A stretch of DNA of 39,318 nucleotides, from positions 1-39,318 of the forward strand of contig CAJOPT010000014.1 of NCBI GenBank assembly GCA_905236455.1. The letters are read 5' to 3'. The notes beneath the pieces are model-generated. The model was not told the DNA's origin, searched no databases, and was given only the letters and a program-made list of their open reading frames with translations. Shown here in pieces: positions 8,251-16,816 of the stretch. The position numbers and the translations under genes were made by a program. Position 1 is the stretch's first letter. Each line of letters starts with the position of its first letter. The DNA is from an uncultured Prevotella sp. (GTDB lineage Bacteria > Bacteroidota > Bacteroidia > Bacteroidales > Bacteroidaceae).

Positions 8251-9560
8251 AAACAGACCTTATAATTATAGGTAGTGGTCCTGGCGGTTACAAAGCAGCC
8301 GAATATGCCGCCAAGAAAGGACTGACAGTTGTTGTATTTGAAGGTGCCTATGCTGGCGGAACGTGTTTGAACTGCGGATGTATTCCCACAAAAACGTTCT
8401 GCCATGAGGCATCGCTTGAGACAAAAGACTTCACCAAAGCTACCTTGAGGAAGAATGAAGTTGTCAACATGTTACGCAACGGAGTTGAACAGTTGATGGC
8501 TGCTCCTGGCATTACCTTTATAAAAGGATGGGCAAGACTTGCTGACTCCCACACTGTAATATGCGTGACAGATTCTTCCGAAGAGACTTACACTGCCGAT
8601 TATATAATCATTGCTACAGGCTCCAAAGCAAAGATACCACCAATCGACGGCATAACCTCACCAAATGTCGTCACATCTACAGAATTACTCAACATTGATT
8701 TTGTTCCAAAAAATCTTGTCATTGTCGGTGCTGGTGTTATTGGATTGGAGTTTGCCTCCATATTCAATCGTTTTGGAAGCACAGTAACGGTGGTTGAGTT
8801 TATGAAAGAGTGTTTACCTGCCATGGATACAGACATCGCAAAGAGACTTAGAAAGTCTTTGGAGAAACAAGGCATAATGTTCTATATGCAGGCAGGTGTT
8901 AAAACCATAAATGAGCAAAACGTTATCTTCGAAAGAAAAGGAAAGGATGTCTCCATCCCTGCCGACATTGTTCTCATTGCTACAGGAAGGCAGGCAAATA
9001 CCGATGGGCTTTGTCTTGATGCCGCTGGGATAGAAGAAAGCAAGACTGGCATCATAGTTGACGAAAACATGCGAACAAACGTCAACAATATATTTGCCAT
9101 TGGTGATGTCAACGGAAAGTGCCTGCTTGCCCATGCCGCTACCATGCAGGGAATAAAGGCTGTCAATAACATATTAAAAGAAAAAGGTATAGACGCAACC
9201 GACAATATCAGACTCGACATTATGCCTGCGGCAGTCTTTACTACACCTGAGGCAGCAGGAGTGGGATATACAGAAGAACAATGTAAACAGCAAGGACTGG
9301 ACTATCGATGTTTGAAGTCATTCTATCGTGCCAACGGGAAAGCATTAAGCATGAATGAGACGGATGGGATTGTCAAGCTAATTATTAACTCCGATAACAG
9401 AATTATCGGAGCACATGTGTTAGGTCCACATGCCGCCGACATCGTTCAGGAAGTTACCGTTCTCATGAACTTCAATGCCACGCTAAGTCAGCTGAAAGAC
9501 ATTGTCCACATACACCCTACACTTAGTGAGACACTGCACGATGTTCAAGACTATTCATAG
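8247..9560 (+). CDS. lpdA: Dihydrolipoyl dehydrogenase (glycine cleavage L protein)
   Basis: A 437-residue FAD- and NAD-dependent disulfide oxidoreductase that reoxidises the dihydrolipoyl arm of GcvH. The N-terminal FAD loop GSGPGG is at residues 9-14. The redox disulfide is C40/C45 in GGTCLNCGCIPTK, with an additional cysteine at 43 where most family members have a non-cysteine residue. The NAD-binding VGAGVIGLE segment and the C-terminal base HPTLSE are present. The start is TTG at 8247: a TGA lies in frame at 8241 and the FAD loop begins only nine codons in, so no ATG is possible. The TTG overlaps the gcvPB stop as TTGA. It is slightly shorter than many Lpd proteins (about 460-475 residues). 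Its 3' end overlaps the convergent DUF2461 gene by 10 bases. Confidence 0.94.
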   Translation: MKTDLIIIGSGPGGYKAAEYAAKKGLTVVVFEGAYAGGTCLNCGCIPTKTFCHEASLETKDFTKATLRKNEVVNMLRNGVEQLMAAPGITFIKGWARLADSHTVICVTDSSEETYTADYIIIATGSKAKIPPIDGITSPNVVTSTELLNIDFVPKNLVIVGAGVIGLEFASIFNRFGSTVTVVEFMKECLPAMDTDIAKRLRKSLEKQGIMFYMQAGVKTINEQNVIFERKGKDVSIPADIVLIATGRQANTDGLCLDAAGIEESKTGIIVDENMRTNVNNIFAIGDVNGKCLLAHAATMQGIKAVNNILKEKGIDATDNIRLDIMPAAVFTTPEAAGVGYTEEQCKQQGLDYRCLKSFYRANGKALSMNETDGIVKLIINSDNRIIGAHVLGPHAADIVQEVTVLMNFNATLSQLKDIVHIHPTLSETLHDVQDYS

Positions 9561-10252
9561 TCGTCAACCACGCTATTTATAAAATCCATCATAGGTTTGG
9601 CAACCTTGAAGATTTCCACAGAGCGGTCGAGCCATCGGTCACCCTCAAAGAAATCATCCGGAACACGCACCCATGAGCAATAGTCTTTCATGCGAAGGTA
9701 CTGGATATGCTCATAATCACGTGGAAAACCGCTCGGACAAGTCTTCAAGGCTTCCAAGCCAAAACCTTTTGCGGATTCTTCCCAATGGCCTTCATTCGGA
9801 TAGCCGAAAGTCTTCACGAATTTCCCGTTCTCTACACATTTACGCCACGTACTGATATTTGCCATTATCTCATTGCGACACGACGTAAGGATATTTGTAG
9901 GTAGCCAATAACTTCCTGTTGCCAGCAGACAATGCCCTGGCTCAAGATGAATATAATATCCGCCTCGCAACGCCTTCCTGCCTTTTGAGCAGATATATGC
10001 ACCAAGATGACGTTTGTATGGTGACTTGTCTGGTGAGAAACGAGTGTCACGGTTGAATCTGTAAACACAATCCTTCACCTGTAGATGTGCTATCTCATCA
10101 TCAAACTCTGTAATACGAGCAATAGCTCGTCCTATACCCTCCTCAAAATCAGTCCTGATTGCCTGGTACTCTGGCTTGTGCGCCAAAAACCATTCACGGT
10201 TGTTGTTGGCTGCTATATCGTTCAGGAACCTTAATATTCTCTTTGCTTGCAT
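9551..10252 (-). CDS. DUF2461 domain-containing protein
   Basis: A 233-residue cytosolic protein spanning essentially one DUF2461 (TIGR02453) domain. The N terminus (RILRFLNDIAANNNREWF) and the central NRDTRFSPDKSPYKRHLGAY and GGYYIHLEPG segments are family signatures. The biochemical function of the family is unknown. The start is placed at ATG 10252; a TTG four codons earlier (10264) is possible but would add only MKLY. It follows nth at a short gap in the same direction and is the last gene of the minus-strand run. Its stop lies inside the end of lpdA on the opposite strand. Confidence 0.85.
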   Translation of the reverse strand: MQAKRILRFLNDIAANNNREWFLAHKPEYQAIRTDFEEGIGRAIARITEFDDEIAHLQVKDCVYRFNRDTRFSPDKSPYKRHLGAYICSKGRKALRGGYYIHLEPGHCLLATGSYWLPTNILTSCRNEIMANISTWRKCVENGKFVKTFGYPNEGHWEESAKGFGLEALKTCPSGFPRDYEHIQYLRMKDYCSWVRVPDDFFEGDRWLDRSVEIFKVAKPMMDFINSVVDDYE

Positions 10253-10278
10253 ATATAATTTCAATAATAATATGATTT

Positions 10279-10920
10279 TTACTTATCTTCCATCACTTTA
10301 GGGCAGAAGCCATTAAAGTCACACTTATCACACTTTGGGCGTTGACTCGTACAAACATACCTACCATGAAGCAACAGCCAATGATGGGCATTCGACACAC
10401 AATCCTCTGGAATATTCTTCACCAAGACCTGCTCAACCTTATATGGCGTGTCGGCGACCTTGGGAACCAATCCCAAGCGATGACTGACACGGAACACATG
10501 AGTATCAACAGGCATCGCCGCCCTTCCAAACCAAACAGCCTGCATAACATTCGCCGTCTTACGTCCCACACCAGGCAATGTCATCAGGCTATCCATGTCT
10601 GACGGAACCTCACCGTTGAAATCAGAGATAAGCTTTCGTGCCATATCTACCAGGTGCTTTGCCTTAGAGTTCGGATAACTTACACTCCGTATGTAATAGA
10701 GTACATCCTCATACTCAGACGCAGCCATCTCTTGCGGTGATGGGAATCTCCGAAACAACTCTGGTGTCACCTGATTTATACGTTTATCTGTACACTGCGC
10801 ACTCAATATAACAGCACACAACAATTGGAATGCATTCCCGAACTCCAACTCTGTAGTTACCTCAGGCATCTTCTCCTTAAAGTAACTTACCAAATACCTG
10901 TATCTCTCTTTCCTTGTCAT
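10279..10920 (-). CDS. nth: Endonuclease III (DNA glycosylase/AP lyase)
   Basis: A 213-residue base-excision repair enzyme that removes oxidised pyrimidines and nicks at abasic sites. The helix-hairpin-helix LPGVGRKTA spans about residues 115-123 with catalytic K121, and the second catalytic residue is D139 in PVDTHVFRV. The C-terminal [4Fe-4S] cluster ligands follow the classical C-X6-C-X2-C-X5-C spacing (C190, C197, C200, C206). Length is standard. It starts 11 bases after the hydrolase gene, so it is probably transcribed with it and perhaps with the upstream efflux genes. Confidence 0.96.
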   Translation of the reverse strand: MTRKERYRYLVSYFKEKMPEVTTELEFGNAFQLLCAVILSAQCTDKRINQVTPELFRRFPSPQEMAASEYEDVLYYIRSVSYPNSKAKHLVDMARKLISDFNGEVPSDMDSLMTLPGVGRKTANVMQAVWFGRAAMPVDTHVFRVSHRLGLVPKVADTPYKVEQVLVKNIPEDCVSNAHHWLLLHGRYVCTSQRPKCDKCDFNGFCPKVMEDK

Positions 10921-10931
10921 ATCATTATCTG

Positions 10932-12110
10932 CTACTTTTTCAAGGCTTTGTCGAGGAATTCCAACATAACTCGTTGGTTTTCCTTATTACACTCATGCCC
11001 TTGATCCAAGAGAAGTGTTTGTAACTTGCCGTCTGCCCCCCAGCCTTTCCAGACATCATGCATTATAGAGAAAGCCTTCTCAACACCTGGCACGGGGAAC
11101 AGCTTATCTTTCTTTCCCGCGATAAACAACATATAACGCGGGGCGACAAGTGAAGCAATGTCTGGATAGTCAAGCCAATTGCGCAAACCAGGTATGGCAT
11201 TGGCAAAACCGCCATTTTCCTTTCTTCCATATTTTCGTGTGAGCTGCGCCTCGGTAGTTATCATCCAGCAGTCACAACAAGCTGCCTTGACTTTATCATT
11301 TAATGCTGCCAACATCCATGCACGATATGAGCCGATGGAAAGACCTGCGGCACCGATTCTCTCTTTATCTACAAACGGTAGCGATGCAAGGAAATCCGTA
11401 GCAACGACATCATCGGCATGTGTGAATGCACAGAGATTTACTCCTGCCATCATCATATTACCTGCGATGATATCATATTTCTTACGGTCGGCTCCCTCCT
11501 TTCTGCCACGCTCACCCCACAGAGGCATGTCAGTGGAAAACACTACATAGCCATGAGTGGCAAGGTAGTCACCAAGATACTGACCGTCATAAAGTTGCGC
11601 CACCCATTCATCAGCATCCCTGACAATAGCTGAGTCTACAGCAAAAGGACGGATTACTTTCTCCTTACCTATTGTGAGGTGAGCGCCATGATCATGCAAG
11701 ACATTGACTGCCGGATGTTTTCCTTTACCGTCAGGTATTAGCAGATATGCCTTGACACGATACCATTTGCTCAACGAGAACTCTATTTGCTGCGCCTTAT
11801 ATCCGTCTCGTTGCTCCTCTGCAAGCACTTCCATATCCCAGCTTTCAGGACGTGGCGGTAACACTCCCATGCACTCCCAGACCTTTGCCTGTGCTTCCTT
11901 CCGCCATTCCTCGTTCGATGTTGCCACATCTTTATTACGATATGCCAAGGGATACGTAAGCCGTGATTGTAGAGAATCTATATAAATCGGTATTTCACCC
12001 TGATATTCATATCCCCAACCCGTAATCTGCGCTGTCAAGGGTAAGGATGCAAAAAGGTAAAAGAATAAAACACCTAATATCTTTCCAAATAATTTGTCTG
12101 ATGACTTCAT
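10932..12110 (-). CDS. Secreted alpha/beta hydrolase (dienelactone hydrolase/acetylxylan esterase-like)
   Basis: A 392-residue exported hydrolase. An N-terminal signal peptide ends near residue 28 (FASLPLTAQ). The alpha/beta core follows, with strand and oxyanion region HPAVNVLHDHG, nucleophile S258 in GLSIGS, a probable acid D335 in AGKKDKLFP, and H372 in DQGHE. The order and spacing fit the dienelactone hydrolase clan, and the length with an N-terminal extension resembles Bacteroidota esterases annotated as acetylxylan-esterase-like. The substrate cannot be told from sequence; no polysaccharide utilisation genes lie nearby. It sits 44 bases downstream of the TolC-like gene and 11 bases before nth. 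Confidence 0.82.
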   Translation of the reverse strand: MKSSDKLFGKILGVLFFYLFASLPLTAQITGWGYEYQGEIPIYIDSLQSRLTYPLAYRNKDVATSNEEWRKEAQAKVWECMGVLPPRPESWDMEVLAEEQRDGYKAQQIEFSLSKWYRVKAYLLIPDGKGKHPAVNVLHDHGAHLTIGKEKVIRPFAVDSAIVRDADEWVAQLYDGQYLGDYLATHGYVVFSTDMPLWGERGRKEGADRKKYDIIAGNMMMAGVNLCAFTHADDVVATDFLASLPFVDKERIGAAGLSIGSYRAWMLAALNDKVKAACCDCWMITTEAQLTRKYGRKENGGFANAIPGLRNWLDYPDIASLVAPRYMLFIAGKKDKLFPVPGVEKAFSIMHDVWKGWGADGKLQTLLLDQGHECNKENQRVMLEFLDKALKK

Positions 12111-12154
12111 TTCTAAATTTTATAATATACGCTTGTGGTATTTTATTTTTATAG

Positions 12155-13498
12155 CTACCGTTCTCCCACTGCTATGCGGTATTCAAGAGACTTGTTCTGC
12201 AAAGCCGTAAAAGCATCGGTCTTTTGGTCGAGAGCTTTCTGGTATAACATCTGAGCCTCAAGAAGATCAGACATAGATATTGTACCAGCATGATAATAGT
12301 CACGGTTAAGCCGCAGGTTCTCATCTGCCTGCTCCACACTACGCAAAGATAGAAGATACTGCTGATAAGCCTCCTCGACATCATTCCATGCTTTCTGCAT
12401 CCCTATCTTCAGCAGTTCCTTAGTGTCTGCCAACTGCTCCTTGGCTTTTTCCGTCTCTATTGTCTTACGCTTTATGGCATGTAAGCCACCCCACCAGTTA
12501 GATATAGGTAAGCTCACCGTGGCAAATACCATTCCAAACGAATGGTTATTGTCCAATAGGTTATGATAGTTATAGCCAGCTCCGACACTGACAGTTGGCA
12601 AGCTCTTCCCGATCTCCAATCTTCGTTGCAGACACGTAGCTTCCACTTGTTTGTCCAGCAACTGGTATTCCGGGGTAAGAGCAAATGCCCGGTCATGGTC
12701 TTGCCGCATTCCAAGAGGTGATGTCACACCGATATTGTATTTCAGTGAAAAAGTAGTATCGCGAAGTCCACAGTATTGAGCCATCATCATACGGACTATG
12801 GCTATTCCGTTACGAAGGCTGAGCTTTTGACTTTCCACCTCATTTTGCCGCAACTGCACTTGCAAGAGGTCATTGCGCATGGTGAGTCCAGCCTTAACAG
12901 CCATGCTCACATCCTTATTTATACTCTCAAGCATAGCCTCAACTGCTGCTATGGTCTTCATCTTCTCCTGCAAAGACACCAGTTGCCAAAAATATTGCTC
13001 TGTGGTCTTCACCACCTCATTCTCAGACATACGCAGTCGCAGAATGCTGACATCCTCGCCAACCCTTGCCAATTTATTGCCATTGACAATCTGTCCACCA
13101 ACAAACACTGGTTGAATGGCAGTAACTGATGCTATGGTTCCGTTCTTCATCATTGACACATCAATAGGATTGGCAAGCTCCATCATAACTTCAGCAGGTA
13201 GAGTCTGAGCTATTGTCGGAGCCAGTGACGACGGTATTACCTCAGAAGGATTAATTGTCGTCTGAGCCATACCCTTATTTGCGTTAAACCACACACCCAT
13301 ACCACTTACCTGTGGAAAGAAGTTTGTAAATGCCTCCTTACGCTGTTGTTGTGCCGCCTCAATGCCATGTTTAGCATTCCTTATCTCTATGTTATTGCGA
13401 AGTGCGGAATCTTTCAGTTGAGCCAATGTGTAGACCGACTGTGCGCCAGCCACAACAGAAACTATACTAAACATTAAAAAGACAAAAGACTTTTTCAT
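12155..13498 (-). CDS. TolC-family outer membrane efflux channel
   Basis: A 447-residue outer membrane factor. A signal peptide ends around residue 19 (VVAGAQ). Two OEP repeats follow, with the recognisable openings YTLAQLKDSALRNN and, in the second half, long coiled-coil helices (KLSLRNGIAIV, AKEQLADTKELLK, EQADENLRLNRDYYHAGTISMSDLLEAQ). Such proteins trimerise into an outer-membrane barrel plus periplasmic tunnel. It is the third gene of an adaptor-permease-channel set, 69 bases after the permease gene, and is expected to be the exit duct of that pump. Confidence 0.92.
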   Translation of the reverse strand: MKKSFVFLMFSIVSVVAGAQSVYTLAQLKDSALRNNIEIRNAKHGIEAAQQQRKEAFTNFFPQVSGMGVWFNANKGMAQTTINPSEVIPSSLAPTIAQTLPAEVMMELANPIDVSMMKNGTIASVTAIQPVFVGGQIVNGNKLARVGEDVSILRLRMSENEVVKTTEQYFWQLVSLQEKMKTIAAVEAMLESINKDVSMAVKAGLTMRNDLLQVQLRQNEVESQKLSLRNGIAIVRMMMAQYCGLRDTTFSLKYNIGVTSPLGMRQDHDRAFALTPEYQLLDKQVEATCLQRRLEIGKSLPTVSVGAGYNYHNLLDNNHSFGMVFATVSLPISNWWGGLHAIKRKTIETEKAKEQLADTKELLKIGMQKAWNDVEEAYQQYLLSLRSVEQADENLRLNRDYYHAGTISMSDLLEAQMLYQKALDQKTDAFTALQNKSLEYRIAVGER

Positions 13499-13567
13499 TC
13501 TTAAAACTTTTAATTGACTGAATTAGACAATCTAAACACCTTAAAATCCACAACTCATAATTTAGGA

Positions 13568-16500
13568 CTATTTCAAGTTGACTTTCCAATAGATAACCGG
13601 CAGCATAGTAACTACCAATATAAGAGAGCCGATGCCACCGGCGAAGATAGTCACTCCTACAGGCATCCAGAATGAAGACTGAGCGATAATCATTGGCACC
13701 ACTCCCACGGCAGTAGTGGCTGTAGTCAGGAAGATTGGCACCATTCGGCGTTTCCCTGCATCATATGCGGCCTGCCTTACCGCCTCATTGTATTTTCTGA
13801 TGTTTTCCGGCTGACTTTTGACGAATGACATATCACCGTTTTCTTTTACAAATGAAGCCACCAGATCATTGGCATGCTCGAAGATAAGTATCTCATTTCG
13901 CATTATCATGCCCATGAGCGTTATGAGTCCGAAGATCGACGTTAGTCCAAGTGCGCGGTCCATCAGTCCGAGCCCAATGAGTGCTCCCGGTATCATCAAT
14001 CCGAGTGCTACCATACAGATAGTAGTTATACCGAATTTCTTGAAATTGAAAAGCAGGAAGAAGAACACTATCAGCATTGCTATGGCTATACCCCCAAATA
14101 TCTGCGGAAGAGCCTCGTCACCATATTCTATCTCACCGCCGACCTCGCACCTTACTCCTTCGGGCAATGTTATTTCCTCTTGCATTATCTTGGCAATGCG
14201 CTTCTCAACGGGAGAAGTGAAGACACCTTGAGCGAAGCTAGCAGTCACGGTGATACACCGCTCCCCACCTCTATGCATTATGCGGCTTTCAGACCACTTT
14301 GGCTGCACGTTGGCTATTTGCCTTAGCGGCACTGTACTGTTCATAGCGTTAATCCCAGCCGACATCATCGACAGCGGTGTTGCAATACCAAGGTCCTCAA
14401 TGTCAGAATAAGTCATGTCAGTATCATCCTTTACAACAATTGGCAATTCATAGTCACCCTCCCATATCTGTCCTACCCTGAGGTCACTGGATGTGGCACT
14501 GAGCGAGAGTGCCGCCGTAGTCCTGGTTATGCCGAGTTGCGCAGATGTTACGGGGTCCAACTCTACATTAATAATAGGATATGGTTGCAAGAAGTCAGTA
14601 TGCACCCATTCCAGCTCTGGCATCTGCCGCATGCGCTCCATCAGTCTCTCTGCCACCATATGCAGAGAATCAAGGTCATCGCCATAGAAACGATACTCAA
14701 GCTCGTTAACCTCAAGGTAGTCAAGGCGTTTGAACTTCACGTAAGCGTTAGGGAAGGTCTCACTGAGCTCAGGCTGATACTTTGCCAGAAGGTCGAGGGT
14801 TGCCTTGTCAGATGTCGTGTTCACAATAAACTGGGCATAGTTGTCACCAGCCATTTGCGGAGCGTATGCGTCCATGAACCGCGGAGATGAGCATCCTATG
14901 AAACTTGTTATGCTTGTTATGCGGTCATCGTTCTGCATTTTATGGCGGACGGAATCCGCCAGCACAGTAGTCTCCGCAAGTCCTTTTCCATCAGGCAGAT
15001 ATATCTCTACCGCAAACTGGTCACGGTCGGCATAGGGGAAGAGACGTATCTTCAGCGTTGGTATTATCAACATAGAAAGCATTATCAGTCCTATTCCACA
15101 TGCTATAGTAAGCCACGGATGCTTGAAAGTGATGTCGAGCACCTTGTCATATGTCGCCTGTACCCATTTGGTTATAGCGTTGCCGTCAGTCGACACCTTT
15201 CCAGGCTTTATAATAAGCACTTCAAGGAATGGTATCACCGTGACGGCAAGCAGCAGCGACACCATGAGGTTTATGGTTATGGTTATCGGGAAATCCTTAA
15301 GCGCATCATGGAACACACCTTTCATTGTGACAAGGAACGGATAGAAGATCGCACAGATACATACCGTTGCCAGCATCATCGGCATGAAGTACTGCCTTGC
15401 CGACTCCATGGCAGCCTCTTTCGGCTCAAAGCCCTTGTTGAGATATTCCAGATAGCCGTCGATTACTACAATGCTATTGTCTACAATCATTCCGAGCACG
15501 ACAATGAGTGCGGCCAATGTCACTATGTTCAGCTCTATACCAGCCATATACATTATCGCCACCGACACGAAAGTACTCAATGGGATTGTGATAGATGCCA
15601 CTATCGCCGACCTTAGTGGGAAAAGTACCATCATGACAAGGATTATTATAAGCATTGAGATGAGCAAGTCACGCAGGAAATCGCTAACACTCTTTGCCAC
15701 TACCTTTGGCTTGTCGGCAATACGTGTGATAGTGACATCGTCCGGCAGCTCACTCTCGCGGAAAGAGTCGAGTACCTTATCCACATCCTTACCGTACTCC
15801 ACCACATTGTTGCCTGGTGTCATCTCCATAGAGAGTAGCACACACGGGTGTCCGTCCTGTTCTATTCGGCTTGCAGGCGAGTCATACTCACGCACCACAC
15901 GCGCCACATCCCTCACCCGTGCCACCTTTCCACTGACGGGGTCACTAAAGATAATCTGGTTGGCTATCTCATCCTCGCTATGCTCTGTTGCCGCTATATG
16001 TATTGGTATATGCTGGTCATCATCGTGAATATCGCCGCTCATGGTTGTGATGCCTTGTGCCTGAAGTTTGCCGAAGAGCACCTGTTGACCTATGCCATAT
16101 GCCTGCAGGCGTTTCTGATCTACATACAGTGATATTTGTTCCTTCTGCTCACCATACAGTTTCACATTAGCCACCGACGGTATACGTCGCAAGCGGTCAG
16201 ACAGACGGTCGCTGTATTCCCTCAGCTCCCGATAGCTGCGCTGTCCGCTCTCAATGGCAATAAGCAGTGCCGAGGTATTGCCGAACTCATCGTTGGCAAC
16301 GAGTGCGAGGACTCCAGCGGGAAGCGACGCCTTAAATTGGTTCAGTCCGTGTTTTATTTTGCTCCACACCTCATCTTTGTTGTCTACATCGTCGTTCAGA
16401 CGCACCATAACGATGCACATGCCGTTCTGCGATGTCGTAGTGGTCTTCGTGCGGTGCACCTCACCAAAAGTAAACAGATAACGTTCCAACGGACGTGCCA

Positions 16501-16696
16501 CCTGCATCTCCACCTCCTCACTTGTTGCCCCTGGATATACGGCAACAACTACTCCCTGTCTTATTGTTGCGTGTGGGAACTCGTCTTTCGGCATTACATA
16601 CATGCCATAGATTCCAATAATGAACAGTAAGACAACTATCAGCAACGATATTGAGTAGTGCTCCAAAGGCCAGCGGAGCCAGTTCATATTCTTCAT
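13568..16696 (-). CDS. RND-family efflux permease
   Basis: A 1042-residue inner-membrane RND transporter (AcrB/MdtC-like architecture): TM1, a large periplasmic loop, TM2-6, then a repeat of this arrangement. The TM4 proton-relay segment reads GMIVDNSIVVIDG (about residue 400), so the first aspartate of the AcrB pair is present and the second is asparagine. In TM10 the position usually held by a lysine is arginine (MIMRNEILIFEH). Both substitutions may be normal for this Bacteroidota subgroup. The substrate is unknown; drugs, detergents or bile compounds are typical for the superfamily. The adaptor gene lies upstream across a 120-base gap filled with 8-bp repeats, and the channel gene follows. 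Confidence 0.94.
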   Translation of the reverse strand: MKNMNWLRWPLEHYSISLLIVVLLFIIGIYGMYVMPKDEFPHATIRQGVVVAVYPGATSEEVEMQVARPLERYLFTFGEVHRTKTTTTSQNGMCIVMVRLNDDVDNKDEVWSKIKHGLNQFKASLPAGVLALVANDEFGNTSALLIAIESGQRSYRELREYSDRLSDRLRRIPSVANVKLYGEQKEQISLYVDQKRLQAYGIGQQVLFGKLQAQGITTMSGDIHDDDQHIPIHIAATEHSEDEIANQIIFSDPVSGKVARVRDVARVVREYDSPASRIEQDGHPCVLLSMEMTPGNNVVEYGKDVDKVLDSFRESELPDDVTITRIADKPKVVAKSVSDFLRDLLISMLIIILVMMVLFPLRSAIVASITIPLSTFVSVAIMYMAGIELNIVTLAALIVVLGMIVDNSIVVIDGYLEYLNKGFEPKEAAMESARQYFMPMMLATVCICAIFYPFLVTMKGVFHDALKDFPITITINLMVSLLLAVTVIPFLEVLIIKPGKVSTDGNAITKWVQATYDKVLDITFKHPWLTIACGIGLIMLSMLIIPTLKIRLFPYADRDQFAVEIYLPDGKGLAETTVLADSVRHKMQNDDRITSITSFIGCSSPRFMDAYAPQMAGDNYAQFIVNTTSDKATLDLLAKYQPELSETFPNAYVKFKRLDYLEVNELEYRFYGDDLDSLHMVAERLMERMRQMPELEWVHTDFLQPYPIINVELDPVTSAQLGITRTTAALSLSATSSDLRVGQIWEGDYELPIVVKDDTDMTYSDIEDLGIATPLSMMSAGINAMNSTVPLRQIANVQPKWSESRIMHRGGERCITVTASFAQGVFTSPVEKRIAKIMQEEITLPEGVRCEVGGEIEYGDEALPQIFGGIAIAMLIVFFFLLFNFKKFGITTICMVALGLMIPGALIGLGLMDRALGLTSIFGLITLMGMIMRNEILIFEHANDLVASFVKENGDMSFVKSQPENIRKYNEAVRQAAYDAGKRRMVPIFLTTATTAVGVVPMIIAQSSFWMPVGVTIFAGGIGSLILVVTMLPVIYWKVNLK

Positions 16697-16722
16697 TTTT
16701 TCTTTATTTTTTCATAATATGG

Positions 16723-16794
16723 CGTGATATCGTGATAACGAAATAACGAAACGTCGTAATAACGAGATAACGTAATATCGTGATAACGAAGTCC
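16723..16794. repeat. Tandem array of an 8-bp unit (array A)
   Basis: Nine consecutive 8-base units each begin with CG on the plus strand: CGTGATAT, CGTGATAA, CGAAATAA, CGAAACGT, CGTAATAA, CGAGATAA, CGTAATAT, CGTGATAA and a decayed CGAAGTCC. The phase is kept without indels while the inner bases vary, with ATAA or ATAT favoured at positions 5-8. It fills most of the adaptor-permease gap. A second array of the same type lies at 36402-36490. Confidence 0.85.
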
Positions 16795-16816
16795 CGCAAA
16801 TCATATCAACTCCATG

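Noticed and set aside
14942..15616. 224-codon plus-strand frame opposite the RND permease
   Set aside because: It is a shadow of the permease coding frame, rich in His, Arg and Tyr, with no family likeness.
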